NCBI GenBank assembly: GCA_020348925.1
Contig: CP070758.1
Location: forward strand, 1,795,690 to 1,859,689
DNA length: 64,000 bases
DNA from: Gemmatimonadota bacterium
GTDB lineage: Bacteria > JBHIER01 > G020348925
Direction: 5' to 3'
Part shown: piece by piece, positions 1 to 9,240 of the stretch
Layout: the number at the start of each line of letters is the position of its first letter
How positions within the stretch are numbered: the stretch's first letter is position 1
The notes under the pieces: model-generated
The model's database searches: none
Seen by the model: the letters and a program-made list of their open reading frames with translations, nothing else
What the model was told of the DNA's origin: nothing
Made by a program: the position numbers and the translations under genes

Positions 1-1182
1 TCCGCCGTGGAGGAGAGCCTCGAATGCGACGTGAACGTCTCCATCCTCGTCGATGAGACCGGAAAACCTGCCGAGGTGACGATAGACGAACCCTGCGTTC
101 ATGCCGGTTCGAACGAGGCCATAGAGAGCGCGGCGTGGAAGTGCACCTTTAGACCAGGTCAGCACAAGGGCAAGCCGGTCCGGGTGTGGGTATCCCTGCC
201 CTTCCGCGTCGAACCGGCGGAGGCGGTGGTGGTCGCAGATTCAACGAAAACCACCGAAACAGACACATCGGCGCTTGTGGCAGAGGTTCCGACGGATGTT
301 GATGTCACACAGGCCCCGCTCGATACAGGGGAGGTCAGGCCGAAACTGGTCGGGTTCATAAAGCCGCATTATCCGCCGCAGGCCCTGGAGGACAGCATCG
401 AGACAACCGTCGTTCTCAGCGTGCTCGTGGGAACGGACGGGTCCGTCACAGAAGTGAAATTCGTCCGGCCTGACACCTTGAACGAAGCCTTCAACGAAGA
501 GGCGGAGAAAGCCGCCCGCCGATGCCGCTTTCAGCCCGGATTGAGAGACGGCTCTCCGGATACGATGTGGACCGAACTTCCTATGACCTTCAGCTTGACA
601 TCTCCTCCAACTACTCCTGAAGGCTCTATTCCCCGTCCGCAGAGAAGACCTCCGGCAAGAGAAGAGAAACCCCCTCAAGCCGGCTCTCAGGATAAGGCCG
701 CAGCCCTGGTTGAGGCAACCATGCTCGCGGCGCAGCAGAACTACGATGAGGCCCTTCAAAAATTGACGACGATTTTAAAATCGGATGCCAAGGAAAAAAA
801 CGCGCAACTTCTCTACGGCTTAATTATTCTGGCCAAAGAAGTGGGCAAGAGAGTGGAGGACGTGGCTCCTCTCGCCCATGGCACGGAAGCCGATTCCTAT
901 TGGTGGGTCGATACCATGCCGGAGATCAAGGAATTCAAGGAGGCCGCGTACCCCGAGGCGGTGATAGCTTCAGGGGCAGAAGCGCGTGTCGTGCTCTACG
1001 CGCTGGTCAGCGAAAACGGTTCGGTGGAGAAGGTGATTCTTCTCACTCCGGCGGAAGAGCAGAGCTTCAATGCCGCGGCGGAGGAGGCCGCAAAAGGGTC
1101 TACCTTTACTCCGGGCACACTTGACGGTGAACCGGTAAGGGTATGGAGTCGCCTCTCCTACGAATTCACGCCGAGTGAGTAA
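1..1182 (+). CDS. TonB-family protein with three C-terminal TonB domains (5' end outside window)
   Basis: The frame is open from base 1, so the start is upstream; a GTG at 7 is the first in-window start codon but has no visible ribosome site. Three copies of a TonB C-terminal-like fold occur, at roughly residues 10-70, 110-200 and 305-390. Each has the pattern of an extended first strand, a G(S/K)V or GKP turn, an E-A-A(E) helix and a final F-x-P-G strand (FRPGQ, FQPGL, FTPGT). A Pro/Arg/Lys-rich linker and a short TPR-like helical stretch lie between copies two and three. Normal TonB proteins carry one such domain, which contacts TonB-box receptors in the periplasm, so this may be a multi-domain periplasmic scaffold rather than a classical energy transducer. 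The N-terminal membrane anchor, if any, is not visible. Confidence 0.75.
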   Translation, partial: SAVEESLECDVNVSILVDETGKPAEVTIDEPCVHAGSNEAIESAAWKCTFRPGQHKGKPVRVWVSLPFRVEPAEAVVVADSTKTTETDTSALVAEVPTDVDVTQAPLDTGEVRPKLVGFIKPHYPPQALEDSIETTVVLSVLVGTDGSVTEVKFVRPDTLNEAFNEEAEKAARRCRFQPGLRDGSPDTMWTELPMTFSLTSPPTTPEGSIPRPQRRPPAREEKPPQAGSQDKAAALVEATMLAAQQNYDEALQKLTTILKSDAKEKNAQLLYGLIILAKEVGKRVEDVAPLAHGTEADSYWWVDTMPEIKEFKEAAYPEAVIASGAEARVVLYALVSENGSVEKVILLTPAEEQSFNAAAEEAAKGSTFTPGTLDGEPVRVWSRLSYEFTPSE

Positions 1183-1251
1183 TTTCCGGTTACCATCAGC
1201 GCATCTCATAACACCAGATCCCACTGTCAGGAGCGTCCGCAGGAGGCAGTC

Positions 1252-2433
1252 ATGATCAAAGAAAAGATTACGCAAGCGATAGACATTTTAAAGGAAAAGA
1301 ACGTCGATGCCTGGTTGACATTCGTCAGGGAAAGCGATACCGTCCACGATCCGAGTCTCGACTTCATTCTGGGGACAAGCTGCACGTGGCAGTCGGCTTT
1401 CATTATCACACAGGAGGGCCTGACCGCGGCCATTGTGGGCAGTCTCGACGTGGCCAATATTGAATCGAGAGGGTGTTACGGCGAGGTCATCGGATACAAA
1501 GAATCGATCCAGGAGGCCCTTCACGGCGTCTTGCAAAAGCTCGATCCGCAAACAATCGCCCTGAACTACTCGACGGATTCGCCTTTGGCCGACGGCTTGA
1601 CCCACGGAATGTATCTCAATTTAATGAAGTACCTCCGGAAAACGCCTTATGCGAAACGAATCATCTCCGCCGAACCTATCGTGGCCGCCCTTCGGGGGCG
1701 AAAATCGCCGACCGAGATCGAACGAATTCAAGAGGCCGTTCAATTGACCCTGGTCATGTTCGATCGCGTATCAGACTACATCCAGGTGGGACGCACCGAA
1801 AAAGAGGTCGCAGCGTTCCTGAAGGAGAAAGTGAAGGAGGCCAGGGTTGAACTCGCCTGGGACCCTGACTACTGTCCGTCGGTTTTTACAGGCCCTGAAT
1901 CGGCCGGCGCCCATGCCGGGCCAACCGATCGGACCATCGCGCGCGGCCACTTGATGAACATCGACTTCGGAGTAAAAAAGGATGATTACTGCTCTGATCT
2001 TCAGCGCACCTGGTACGTTCTGCGGGAAGGGGAGGCCGAGCCGCCTGATGACGTCCGCAAGGCTTTCGACACCATTCGGGAGGCCATTCAATTGGCCGCG
2101 GCGCGGCTGAAGCCCGGCGTGGAAGGTTGGATTGTGGACGATGTAGCCCGCAGCCATATCACCTCGGCAGGCTACGATGAGTATCCTCACGCCCTCGGTC
2201 ATCAGATCGGCCGTTTCGCCCACGACGGCGCGGGACTGCTCTGTCCGAAATGGGACCGGTACGGGAAAATGCCCCATGAAAAGGTCGAAGCACAACAAGT
2301 GTATACGATCGAACCGCGGATTACGCTGAAAGAATTCGGGGTAGCGACAATTGAGGAGATCGTCGTAGTGACAGATTCGGGCTGCCAATTTTTATCAGAT
2401 CCCCAGAAGGAGATCTACATCATAAAAGAGTGA
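1252..2433 (+). CDS. M24-family metallopeptidase (Xaa-Pro aminopeptidase-like)
   Basis: A 393-residue protein with a creatinase/prolidase-type N-terminal domain (about 1-150) and a pita-bread M24 catalytic domain (about 155-390). The five usual metal ligands are recognisable: Asp238 (NIDFGV), Asp249 (CSDLQR), His317 (ALGHQIG), Glu354 (YTIEPR) and Glu368 or 369 (ATIEEI). This predicts a cytoplasmic dinuclear-metal peptidase removing an N-terminal residue before proline or cleaving Xaa-Pro dipeptides; the exact substrate cannot be read from sequence. The ATG at 1252 is supported by an AGGAGG 5 nt upstream. No signal peptide. The stop codon is followed at once by a long imperfect inverted repeat. 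Confidence 0.93.
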   Translation: MIKEKITQAIDILKEKNVDAWLTFVRESDTVHDPSLDFILGTSCTWQSAFIITQEGLTAAIVGSLDVANIESRGCYGEVIGYKESIQEALHGVLQKLDPQTIALNYSTDSPLADGLTHGMYLNLMKYLRKTPYAKRIISAEPIVAALRGRKSPTEIERIQEAVQLTLVMFDRVSDYIQVGRTEKEVAAFLKEKVKEARVELAWDPDYCPSVFTGPESAGAHAGPTDRTIARGHLMNIDFGVKKDDYCSDLQRTWYVLREGEAEPPDDVRKAFDTIREAIQLAAARLKPGVEGWIVDDVARSHITSAGYDEYPHALGHQIGRFAHDGAGLLCPKWDRYGKMPHEKVEAQQVYTIEPRITLKEFGVATIEEIVVVTDSGCQFLSDPQKEIYIIKE

Positions 2434-2435
2434 GA

Positions 2436-2574
2436 AAAGCGAAAAAAAAGTGAGCAGGCTATAGCCGCTTGAGAGGGACAAAGTAAGAGGAGAAAGGAAG
2501 GATAGTATGGGTAGGCTTAATTATCGTTTTGTCAATCAACCCCGGCTAGTCACCTGCTCATTTTTTCACTTTTC
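2436..2574. repeat. Imperfect long inverted repeat
   Basis: Left arm about 2436-2468 and right arm about 2541-2574 are imperfect reverse complements (shared blocks GAAAAG, GAAAAAA, TGAGCAGG, CTA and GCCG) around a purine-rich spacer of about 70 nt. It starts 3 nt after the M24 peptidase stop. It could be a small non-autonomous element (MITE-like) or an extended 3' structure. No target-site duplication was identified. Confidence 0.5.
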
Positions 2575-3389
2575 ATGTACGCTATAAATTATCTTCTTAA
2601 GTTTCAGCAACCTCCTTGTTACCTTGGAAATCCGGATGATGTGACTCTATGGGTAGTATTTATTTTTCTTGTTGACACAATATATAGAGTAATTTGTATT
2701 TGTCAAGGTAAAAATGATATTTTTTTTCGAGGTGTAAAAACGAACAGCATATTTGTCCGTCGCTTTCAGATCCCCAACAAGGTCTCCGTTGTGGCCTCTC
2801 TTCAACCTCGTAATCTTTTGCCGGGCATCCTCCAGGAACGAAAATCATCCGTTTGATGTCGCCGCTTCAAACCCAACCGGTAACACCGGTTGAAAATGTG
2901 CGTCACACCTTTTCATTCTTTCGGAGAATCCAGTTATTCTTAAGTTATTGTATTCAAAGCATATGTGCCGCTCAGCGGCTCGTCAGGGTGCAACAGCGCT
3001 TGCACCGAAAGGGGCCCGGGACTGAGAGTCTGGGAACCGATTTTCATCTTTCCGGTCAGCTTCCGGCCGGTTTTTTCCGCAGCGACCTCTCGGCCGATCG
3101 AAAGCCTTCTCATTCTGATAGGGATCGTCTTGGCCGTTCCAGTGCCGATCCTGTGGCAGATCGTGTCCAGGACGAACGGCCCCTGGTTCCGGTCGAGATT
3201 TTAAACCATATGAAACGAACTGGTGAACTTTGGGGGGCTCAATTCTTCATTGTTGCGGACAGGGCCTTTCGGCAACTCCCCGGCCCCACGCCACACCGAG
3301 AAGCGAGAGATTTCCAACCTAAGTTTCGCACTTACGGCTCCACCGCCTGAATCCCAACCTCCACGGGGATCAGAGAAGAGACACAACCG
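2575..3389. other. Intergenic stretch, no gene recognised
   Basis: Open frames exist on both strands but none has a ribosome site or recognisable family. TTGACA at 2672-2677 with TGTATT 17 nt downstream resembles a promoter but has no evident gene to drive. At about 3040-3180 on the plus strand a hydrophobic segment faintly resembles the C-terminus of an amino-acid permease; this is too weak to call. Confidence 0.5.
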
Positions 3390-4478
3390 CTACAATATGA
3401 AGGTGATCCCGACCGCGTAATGTCCTTCCCTCTCTTCTCTAACAGCCTTCGACCACCTCGAAGTTCGGAAATTATATCCACCCACAATGCTTAAGGTACT
3501 TATCACATGGCCGACACTGACACCGACGAATATATCGTCGAAAAGATCTTCCGATAGTCTCGTTCCCGTAACGAGACTGAAAGATATTTGCCTCCAGAAT
3601 TCTATCTTTGAACGGTTCAGACGAGGCTTCGGCCGTTGGGGTCTCATTATGTAAAGGTGTCCAAGTATGAAGGGTTCGACCGATGTTTTGTTGACGCTAT
3701 CTTGTCTGGCCGTCTCGCCGGAAAGAAAAGTCCCCATCAAGCCAATACTCGAGGTGACCCATGAGCTGCTATAGTTGCCAAATGTAGCCTGAGGTTCGAT
3801 TTTTGAGTCGACTTCTTCCAATCGGATTCTGTTTATGGTATTTTCTGCCAGAGGCAGTTTCGTTCGCCCGTGATAGAGGCGGGCGGAAGCATCGGTCTTT
3901 TCTCCAATCGGTATCATGTGAAGAACCGCTTGTGTATCAGGCGGGCATCTTGCCATCATCCTCTCCCCCACAGTCCGCCCTAAAACAGCCCCGACGATCA
4001 TTTTCACTGCGGTGAAAAGCGCAAATTCGCCGGATCCAACCCTCCGATCAAGGGACGACATCTTAATAACAGGCTTGTTACTGCTCTTTGATACGGAGTC
4101 TATGGTTGAGCTGTCCTCGGCCACAAACACCAGCACATATATGAAGCGTTCACCAAAGAGTTCATCCCTGCGTTTATCACCCTTGAGCAAATCGATCCGG
4201 ACCGGCGTCTCCTCCGACGCAGTTTTTCCTCTTCTATCGACGAATATGACAAGGTCCGGCAGTTCGTCATCATACACCTCGCCATAAAAGGCCTGGGGCA
4301 GATGTTCAAGTTGGCCCCGCGACAAGGAATCCAGCAGGGCGTCGATCTTCCCCGACTCGAATTTGACTCTGGCGGCACCTCGAATCATTTTATGAGAACT
4401 GCAGGACAGGCTCATCGTAAGGACACACGAAAATGCCAGTGCAAGCATAACCGGTAAATGTGGCGAACAGGATTTCAT
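3390..4478 (-). CDS. Putative lipoprotein of unknown function with C-terminal barrel-like strands
   Basis: 362 residues. The N-terminus is a signal peptide ending in a lipobox-like MSLSC (Cys26), so an outer-membrane or periplasmic lipoprotein is likely. The middle contains LVIFVDRRGK and a hydrophobic stretch ALFTAVKMIVGAVLG at about 150-170. The last 80 residues alternate polar and hydrophobic positions and end in GHYAVGITFIL, as in outer-membrane beta strands. The ATG is preceded on the minus strand by AAGGAG at good spacing. It is apparently monocistronic. I do not recognise the family; a conserved-hypothetical surface lipoprotein is the most that can be said. Confidence 0.65.
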   Translation of the reverse strand: MKSCSPHLPVMLALAFSCVLTMSLSCSSHKMIRGAARVKFESGKIDALLDSLSRGQLEHLPQAFYGEVYDDELPDLVIFVDRRGKTASEETPVRIDLLKGDKRRDELFGERFIYVLVFVAEDSSTIDSVSKSSNKPVIKMSSLDRRVGSGEFALFTAVKMIVGAVLGRTVGERMMARCPPDTQAVLHMIPIGEKTDASARLYHGRTKLPLAENTINRIRLEEVDSKIEPQATFGNYSSSWVTSSIGLMGTFLSGETARQDSVNKTSVEPFILGHLYIMRPQRPKPRLNRSKIEFWRQISFSLVTGTRLSEDLFDDIFVGVSVGHVISTLSIVGGYNFRTSRWSKAVREEREGHYAVGITFIL

Positions 4479-4648
4479 GTTTTTCTCCTTCGTTTCCGAC
4501 TAAAATGTGCCGCGGGGCGTTCCTCTTCAAAGACGTGGCTGGAGTAACTCCAGTCTGAGGAGGACGCCGTCTGCTCCACCAGAGATCCTCGCCGCCTGCT
4601 GATCCTTTGTTCCACTGTCGCCCTCACCGTTTCGGTTCTCCTAAAATT

Positions 4649-5719
4649 CTACGATACCTCTCCATGATGGATTTCCCCACCTCCCTCAGGTTCCACCTCG
4701 AACGCTCTGGTCTGCAATTCCCCATAAGCGAGGAAGAGCTCGCGGTACCACAATCGGAAGAACTTCAGATAACAAAAAAACATCAGGATACTGACCAGCA
4801 CACATGCAAGGCCCAAAAATACGAGATTGGAACAGCAAAGAACGATGACTCCAGCGAGAATGAAACTCAGAGACATATTTCGACTGAAGCCGTAAAGGTT
4901 CAGAAACGTGTTGAGCTGTTCCCTCACCCATTTCTCCTTTTTGACCTTACTGTAAGCATGCAGGTACATTGCACGACTTATATTTTCAGTCTCCCTATTT
5001 ATCTCACCGAAAATCTTTGGCTCTCCCCACGGCAACCAACCCTCTGCGATCCAACGCTCCTCAATAATCTTATCCTTGGCCAACGCATCCAGAATATGCC
5101 TCCTCAGGGGCTCAACGAGAGGTTCCCAGTAGTGTTCGAAAATGAAATTGAACGATCTCATCAAGAATCCCTTCTTGGGTCTGCTCCAGAACAGGTTGAT
5201 GCTGGGGGATCGCAACCACTTTTTTGTCACCATTCGCTCCAAAAGCCAGGCTGATAGAATAGCCAGAATGTGACCTAAGACGTAAGCGACTCCCACCCAT
5301 AGTACGAAAAAGACAAACCCGATATCTTTTCGAAACAGGAAGTGTTTGGGCTGAGCTTCGAGAAAAAGGAGATTCGTATGCAGGGCGCGTTGCATATCGA
5401 GGTTGTTCTTCAAAGCTTCTAACAGCTGAGAGGTATTTGTAGTGTCACTTTTCAGCAGGGTTTCTTGAAGTTTAAAATTGTTTTCCAACACCCGTGTCAG
5501 CTGCGAGTAGTTTCGCCACGCTTGCGCTGGGAGGGAGGCACTTTCCGACTTTTGTTGCACCTCCGGAGTATCTGAGGTGTGCTGCAACTGCGGGATGTGG
5601 TAGAAACGTTCCTGAAGGAATTTGCCTGTTACCGGCCAGAACCCCAAGATGACCAGTATCAGAAAACCCGGTGCAAGATATCCGAAAAAGTCATACACTG
5701 AAAACGGGATATCTTTCAT
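4649..5719 (-). CDS. Integral membrane protein of unknown function
   Basis: About 356 residues from the ATG at 5719, chosen because a GAGGAGG lies 9 nt upstream; a GTG at 5728 keeps the frame but abuts that site. The N-terminus contains the motif YDFFGYLAPGF followed by a hydrophobic span (about 10-30). A second span lies near 130-160 and a hydrophobic pair near 285-335. Between spans one and two is a polar, probably helical segment of about 100 residues. The YDFFGYLAPGF start recurs in membrane proteins of unknown function in many bacteria. No enzymatic motif is visible, and no operon partner is evident. Confidence 0.6.
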   Translation of the reverse strand: MKDIPFSVYDFFGYLAPGFLILVILGFWPVTGKFLQERFYHIPQLQHTSDTPEVQQKSESASLPAQAWRNYSQLTRVLENNFKLQETLLKSDTTNTSQLLEALKNNLDMQRALHTNLLFLEAQPKHFLFRKDIGFVFFVLWVGVAYVLGHILAILSAWLLERMVTKKWLRSPSINLFWSRPKKGFLMRSFNFIFEHYWEPLVEPLRRHILDALAKDKIIEERWIAEGWLPWGEPKIFGEINRETENISRAMYLHAYSKVKKEKWVREQLNTFLNLYGFSRNMSLSFILAGVIVLCCSNLVFLGLACVLVSILMFFCYLKFFRLWYRELFLAYGELQTRAFEVEPEGGGEIHHGEVS

Positions 5720-5950
5720 AATGCGCACCCTCCTCGTATGAACGGGTTTTATTCTCGAATCCCAGCTCTTGGCGCAAGACGTCGAAACTTCGGTCTGCAG
5801 GGAGACGATTGAATTACCTTACTGGCTCAAGTCGAAGGATGAAAGCTGTTGAAACGGTCGAAAAGCGAACCTCGTGTTGTAATCATCAATACGAAAATAT
5901 AATCCCAATATAGTCCCTGTCAAGACATATCCATTCCGTGAATAATAAGA

Positions 5951-6129
5951 GCGATCCGAAATACTGTCGGGCAGAAGGTGAGGACACTGATCGATGAGGA
6001 GACGAAGGTTGGATATTATTCTGCCACCTGGGACGGAAAGGATAATCGAGGACAGATCGTGGCCAACGGCATATACCTGTGCGGTCTTAAGACACTTTAT
6101 TTCAGCTCGGTACGGAGGATGACTTCGGT
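5951..6129 (+). pseudogene. Remnant of a FlgD-like (T9SS-type) C-terminal sorting domain
   Basis: The plus-strand frame reads GQKVRTLIDEE, then YYSATWDGKDNRG, then ANGIYLCGLKT and SSVRRMTSV. This is the diagnostic end of a FlgD-Ig/type IX-like sorting domain and matches the intact C-termini of the proteins ending at 23031 and 25659. The upstream NPFN strand and the body of the protein are missing, in-frame stops lie just upstream, and there is no proper stop where the domain should end: the frame runs into the end of the convergent reductase gene. It is therefore the tail of a decayed secreted-protein gene. Confidence 0.7.
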
Positions 6130-6145
6130 CGGGGAGGAACACATT

Positions 6146-7234
6146 TTATTCGGCGTCCCCTTTAACAATATACTCGGCCATCTTCCCGAAGTAACTGGCC
6201 ACTTCAGGCGCTTCGATTCCCGTTTCCCTCAAGGCGCTCGAGTTGTCGAACTTCAGTTCGCTCGACATATAGGGCAGATAGAGTCGAATTTCATCAACCG
6301 CGTCGCGCTCCCCCCGGGAGAGTCTGTTCTCCATTTGGGAGACATAAGCGAGAAACTCCTCCGGAGGAATCAAGGCAAACGGATCCCGCCCGAAATGATG
6401 GCCGGCAAGATCCCTGATCTCCCCGAGCGTCGTTGTCTTATTCAATCCGGCCGTCAGATGGTAGCATCTGCCGAGACTGGCTCTGTTCGCGGAAAGAGAA
6501 TATACGGCGTCCGAGACATAATCCACCGGCACGAGATCGAGCGGGGATGATGGGTAGCCCGGAAGCATTTTCAACAGGCCGAGAGAGTACATTCTCAGTA
6601 CTCTGTAGAATCCATTGTAACTCGAGGCCCTTCCCGTCCTGGAATCGCAAATAACGATGCTGAGACGGTGAATCGCTATCGGCAATTGGCTCATACGCTC
6701 CCTGACGATTTTCTCCGCCTCAAATTTGCTCCTCTCGTACGTATTGTTGTGCTGCTGCCCCCTATCCAGCTCATCCTCTTTAATGATGCCCTTTCGTCTC
6801 CCCGCCACATACGCTGTGCCAATGTAATCGACTCTCTCCAAACCCTTGCACGTCCGTGCAAAATCGAGAACGTTCACTGTACCGCCCACATTCGTTTTTC
6901 GCGCGTCCTCAAGCTCGAGATCAAATCGTGCGGCGGCGGCACAGTGCAGGACGTGGCAGATTTTCTCCCCCAACCCTTCATACGCCTCACGTTTCAACCC
7001 AAAGCTATCCAGGGAAACATCACCTTCCAAGACCTCGATCCGCCCGGAAAAACGCGAAATATCCTCATCAGGATAGAACCCGGTAAGGACGCGTTCTATT
7101 CTGTCGCGGGGACGCTCTTCATGTCTGCTTCTCACCAGCAGATGTATTTTATTGTCAGTACAGTCCAGCCACTTCTGCAGCAAGCTGCTTCCAATATATC
7201 CGGTAACGCCAGTCAACAACATCTCTCCGGTCAT
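6146..7234 (-). CDS. NAD(P)-dependent SDR, fatty-acyl/thioester reductase-like
   Basis: 362 residues of the extended short-chain dehydrogenase fold of the male-sterility/fatty-acyl-CoA reductase type. The nucleotide-binding TGVTGYIG is at 8-15, HCAAAARFD near 97-105, and the catalytic Tyr-x-x-x-Lys in YERSK near 165. Such enzymes reduce acyl thioesters to aldehydes or alcohols. The start overlaps the stop of the upstream acyl-CoA ligase gene by 4 nt (ATGA), so the two are translationally coupled and probably act in sequence: acid to acyl-CoA to aldehyde or alcohol. Substrate chain length is not predictable. A sugar-epimerase-like role is the main alternative, but the ligase neighbour argues against it. 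Confidence 0.85.
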   Translation of the reverse strand: MTGEMLLTGVTGYIGSSLLQKWLDCTDNKIHLLVRSRHEERPRDRIERVLTGFYPDEDISRFSGRIEVLEGDVSLDSFGLKREAYEGLGEKICHVLHCAAAARFDLELEDARKTNVGGTVNVLDFARTCKGLERVDYIGTAYVAGRRKGIIKEDELDRGQQHNNTYERSKFEAEKIVRERMSQLPIAIHRLSIVICDSRTGRASSYNGFYRVLRMYSLGLLKMLPGYPSSPLDLVPVDYVSDAVYSLSANRASLGRCYHLTAGLNKTTTLGEIRDLAGHHFGRDPFALIPPEEFLAYVSQMENRLSRGERDAVDEIRLYLPYMSSELKFDNSSALRETGIEAPEVASYFGKMAEYIVKGDAE

Positions 7235-9039
7235 ACCTCACCCCTTTCACAGTGATCGTACAGGGCATCAATTTCTTTTTGATATCGCTCGACGATTTTG
7301 CTTTTTCTGAGCTTCAGGGTCGGCGTCAGCAGCTCATTCTCCACCGTGAATTCCTCCGACAGCAGGGCAAACGCTCTCACCTTTTCATACGATGCCAGAT
7401 CGGCCGTCGCAGTTTCTATCTCACTCCCGATGAGTTCTTTCACTTCATCCGTCTCTAAAAGGGCCGCATAATTGCCACAGGCAATGGCCCTGTCCCGGGC
7501 GTAACTGGAAATGAACTCCCTGTCCGGTACAATCAGGGCTACAATATATTTTCTCTTGTCACCGTACAGGACGGCCTGGGCAATATACCTGCTCATCGTC
7601 AGGCGTGCCTCGATGGGCGCGGAGGCAATCTTCTTGCCATAGGAGGTGACAATGAGCTCCTTTATCCTGCCGGTAATGATGAGATTTCCGTCTTCATCGA
7701 ACCGGCCTTGATCGCCGGTATGAAACCAGCCGCCCCTGTCGATCGCCCCCTCCGTCTCCCCAGGCTTGTTCAGATAGCCCTTCATCACATTGGGGCCCTT
7801 CACCAGGATTTCGTCGTTCTCGCCGATGGCCACTTCAATCCCATCCAGAGGTCTGCCCACGGTCCCGAGTTTGCGATCCTTCAAGGTATGACAGCACACG
7901 ATGGGCGACGTTTCCGTAAGGCCGTATCCCTCCATGATGTGAAATCCTAAAACATGAAGAACCTTGGCGATCTTTGGGTCGAGGGGTGCACCCCCTGAGG
8001 CGATGATCCTCAGCCTCCCGCCCGCAATTTTGCGAAATGTTGACGCGATGAAGGCGTTGAAAATACCGCATCTCACTTTGAGTCCCAGAGGCACACTCTT
8101 CCTTTTGTAGGTGAGATTGGCATACGTATTGAGGTCTCTGATCGCGGCAGAAACAAGGGCCCTTTTCACGAACGAACTTCCCTCCACTCTTTTCACGACC
8201 TCATCGTACGCTTTTTCTATCACCCTTGGGACGGCCAGGAGTATGGTGGGACGGATCGTCGCGACATCCTGAGCGAGGGTGGACAGGTTCTCGGCGTAGG
8301 CGATGCTCGCCCCGGCAAAGAGCATGGCGTAATAGCCGCACGTCCTTTCGAACATGTGAGAGAGAGGGAGATAGGAGACGACAACATCCTCATCATGTGC
8401 ACGGCATCTTTTCTTTATCGACAGCGCGTTGGAGACGATGTTGCCGTGGGTCAGGACGACACCTTTCGGTTCACCGGTCGTACCGGAGGTGTAGACAACA
8501 GTCGCCACGTCATCACAGGAGATATCATCATGGTCGGGTACTCCGGTTTCATCCTTTTTCAAATCAGTAAAACACAAAAAATCCTGTTCAGCGCTGATAC
8601 CTGAATCGTCGAAGAGCACGATCTTTTCGAGATTCGGCGTTTCACTCCGAATGCTACCGATACCGGTAAAGAGCCCGGCATTTTCGACAAAGATCATTCT
8701 CATCTTTGAATCATTTAGAATGTACCTCACGTGGGGAGGGGGCAGCGTGGGATAAATGGGCACGACGACACCCCCCAGTTTCAGAGTTGCCAGATCGGCA
8801 ATGGCCCACTCCGGCCGGTTGTGAGAAAAAATGCCAACCACATCCCCCTTCTCCAGCCCCATGCTCTCGAGAGATGAAGCGATCCTCTTTATGCGCTCAC
8901 TCAACTCCTTGTACGTGATGCCTCGATATTCTTTGTCCTTGCCCTTGTAAAGCAAAGCCGCTTTTCCGGGATAGAGCGAGGCAGCTTCGCAAAAGAGTCC
9001 GTAAAGAGTTTGAGTTCTATGTTCTCTCTGAGTTGTTAT
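7231..9039 (-). CDS. Long-chain fatty-acid-CoA ligase (AMP-forming), probable ATA start
   Basis: ANL-superfamily ligase. The phosphate-binding loop is VVYTSGTTGEPKG, the adenine motif EGYGLTETSP, the hinge TGDQGRFDEDGNL and GRIKELIVTSYGKK follow. It activates a fatty acid with ATP and CoA in the cytoplasm or at the inner membrane. The first conventional in-frame start (TTG, 8955) falls inside the conserved N-terminus. The 28 codons upstream encode the family's usual opening (TLYGLFCEAA followed by SLYPGKAA). No ATG, GTG, TTG or CTG occurs in that extension; an ATA at 9037-9039 sits 6 nt after a perfect AGGAGG (9046-9051). Translation from ATA gives about 602 residues. Coupled by ATGA to the downstream reductase gene. 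Confidence 0.88.
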   Translation of the reverse strand: MTTQREHRTQTLYGLFCEAASLYPGKAALLYKGKDKEYRGITYKELSERIKRIASSLESMGLEKGDVVGIFSHNRPEWAIADLATLKLGGVVVPIYPTLPPPHVRYILNDSKMRMIFVENAGLFTGIGSIRSETPNLEKIVLFDDSGISAEQDFLCFTDLKKDETGVPDHDDISCDDVATVVYTSGTTGEPKGVVLTHGNIVSNALSIKKRCRAHDEDVVVSYLPLSHMFERTCGYYAMLFAGASIAYAENLSTLAQDVATIRPTILLAVPRVIEKAYDEVVKRVEGSSFVKRALVSAAIRDLNTYANLTYKRKSVPLGLKVRCGIFNAFIASTFRKIAGGRLRIIASGGAPLDPKIAKVLHVLGFHIMEGYGLTETSPIVCCHTLKDRKLGTVGRPLDGIEVAIGENDEILVKGPNVMKGYLNKPGETEGAIDRGGWFHTGDQGRFDEDGNLIITGRIKELIVTSYGKKIASAPIEARLTMSRYIAQAVLYGDKRKYIVALIVPDREFISSYARDRAIACGNYAALLETDEVKELIGSEIETATADLASYEKVRAFALLSEEFTVENELLTPTLKLRKSKIVERYQKEIDALYDHCERGEV

Positions 9040-9240
9040 TTGTATCCTCCTGTTTTTAAGATCGCCCTGGGATTCCTGGCCCTGAGTGAAACTCTATGGG
9101 ACCTCTGCCCCGATGAAGAACTTCGTTTAGCTTGTAAATCTCATAACACTTTCGTCGTCAACGAGCCGATTGCTAAAACGGCTCGACTCGGCAGCGTTTC
9201 CTGGGAATCTTTCGCTTTTATGGGCCGTGAAGCCCGTGGA

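Noticed and set aside
2965-3204. Hydrophobic plus-strand frame resembling the C-terminus of an amino-acid permease
   Set aside because: Only one short segment is reminiscent; no ribosome site, no upstream homologous part, and a neighbouring frame is equally open.
2853-3350. 165-codon plus-strand frame
   Set aside because: Composition typical of spurious frames; no start site support and no family resemblance.
5819-6142. 107-codon minus-strand frame opposite the FlgD-type remnant
   Set aside because: It is the antisense of a recognisable sorting domain and has no ribosome site.
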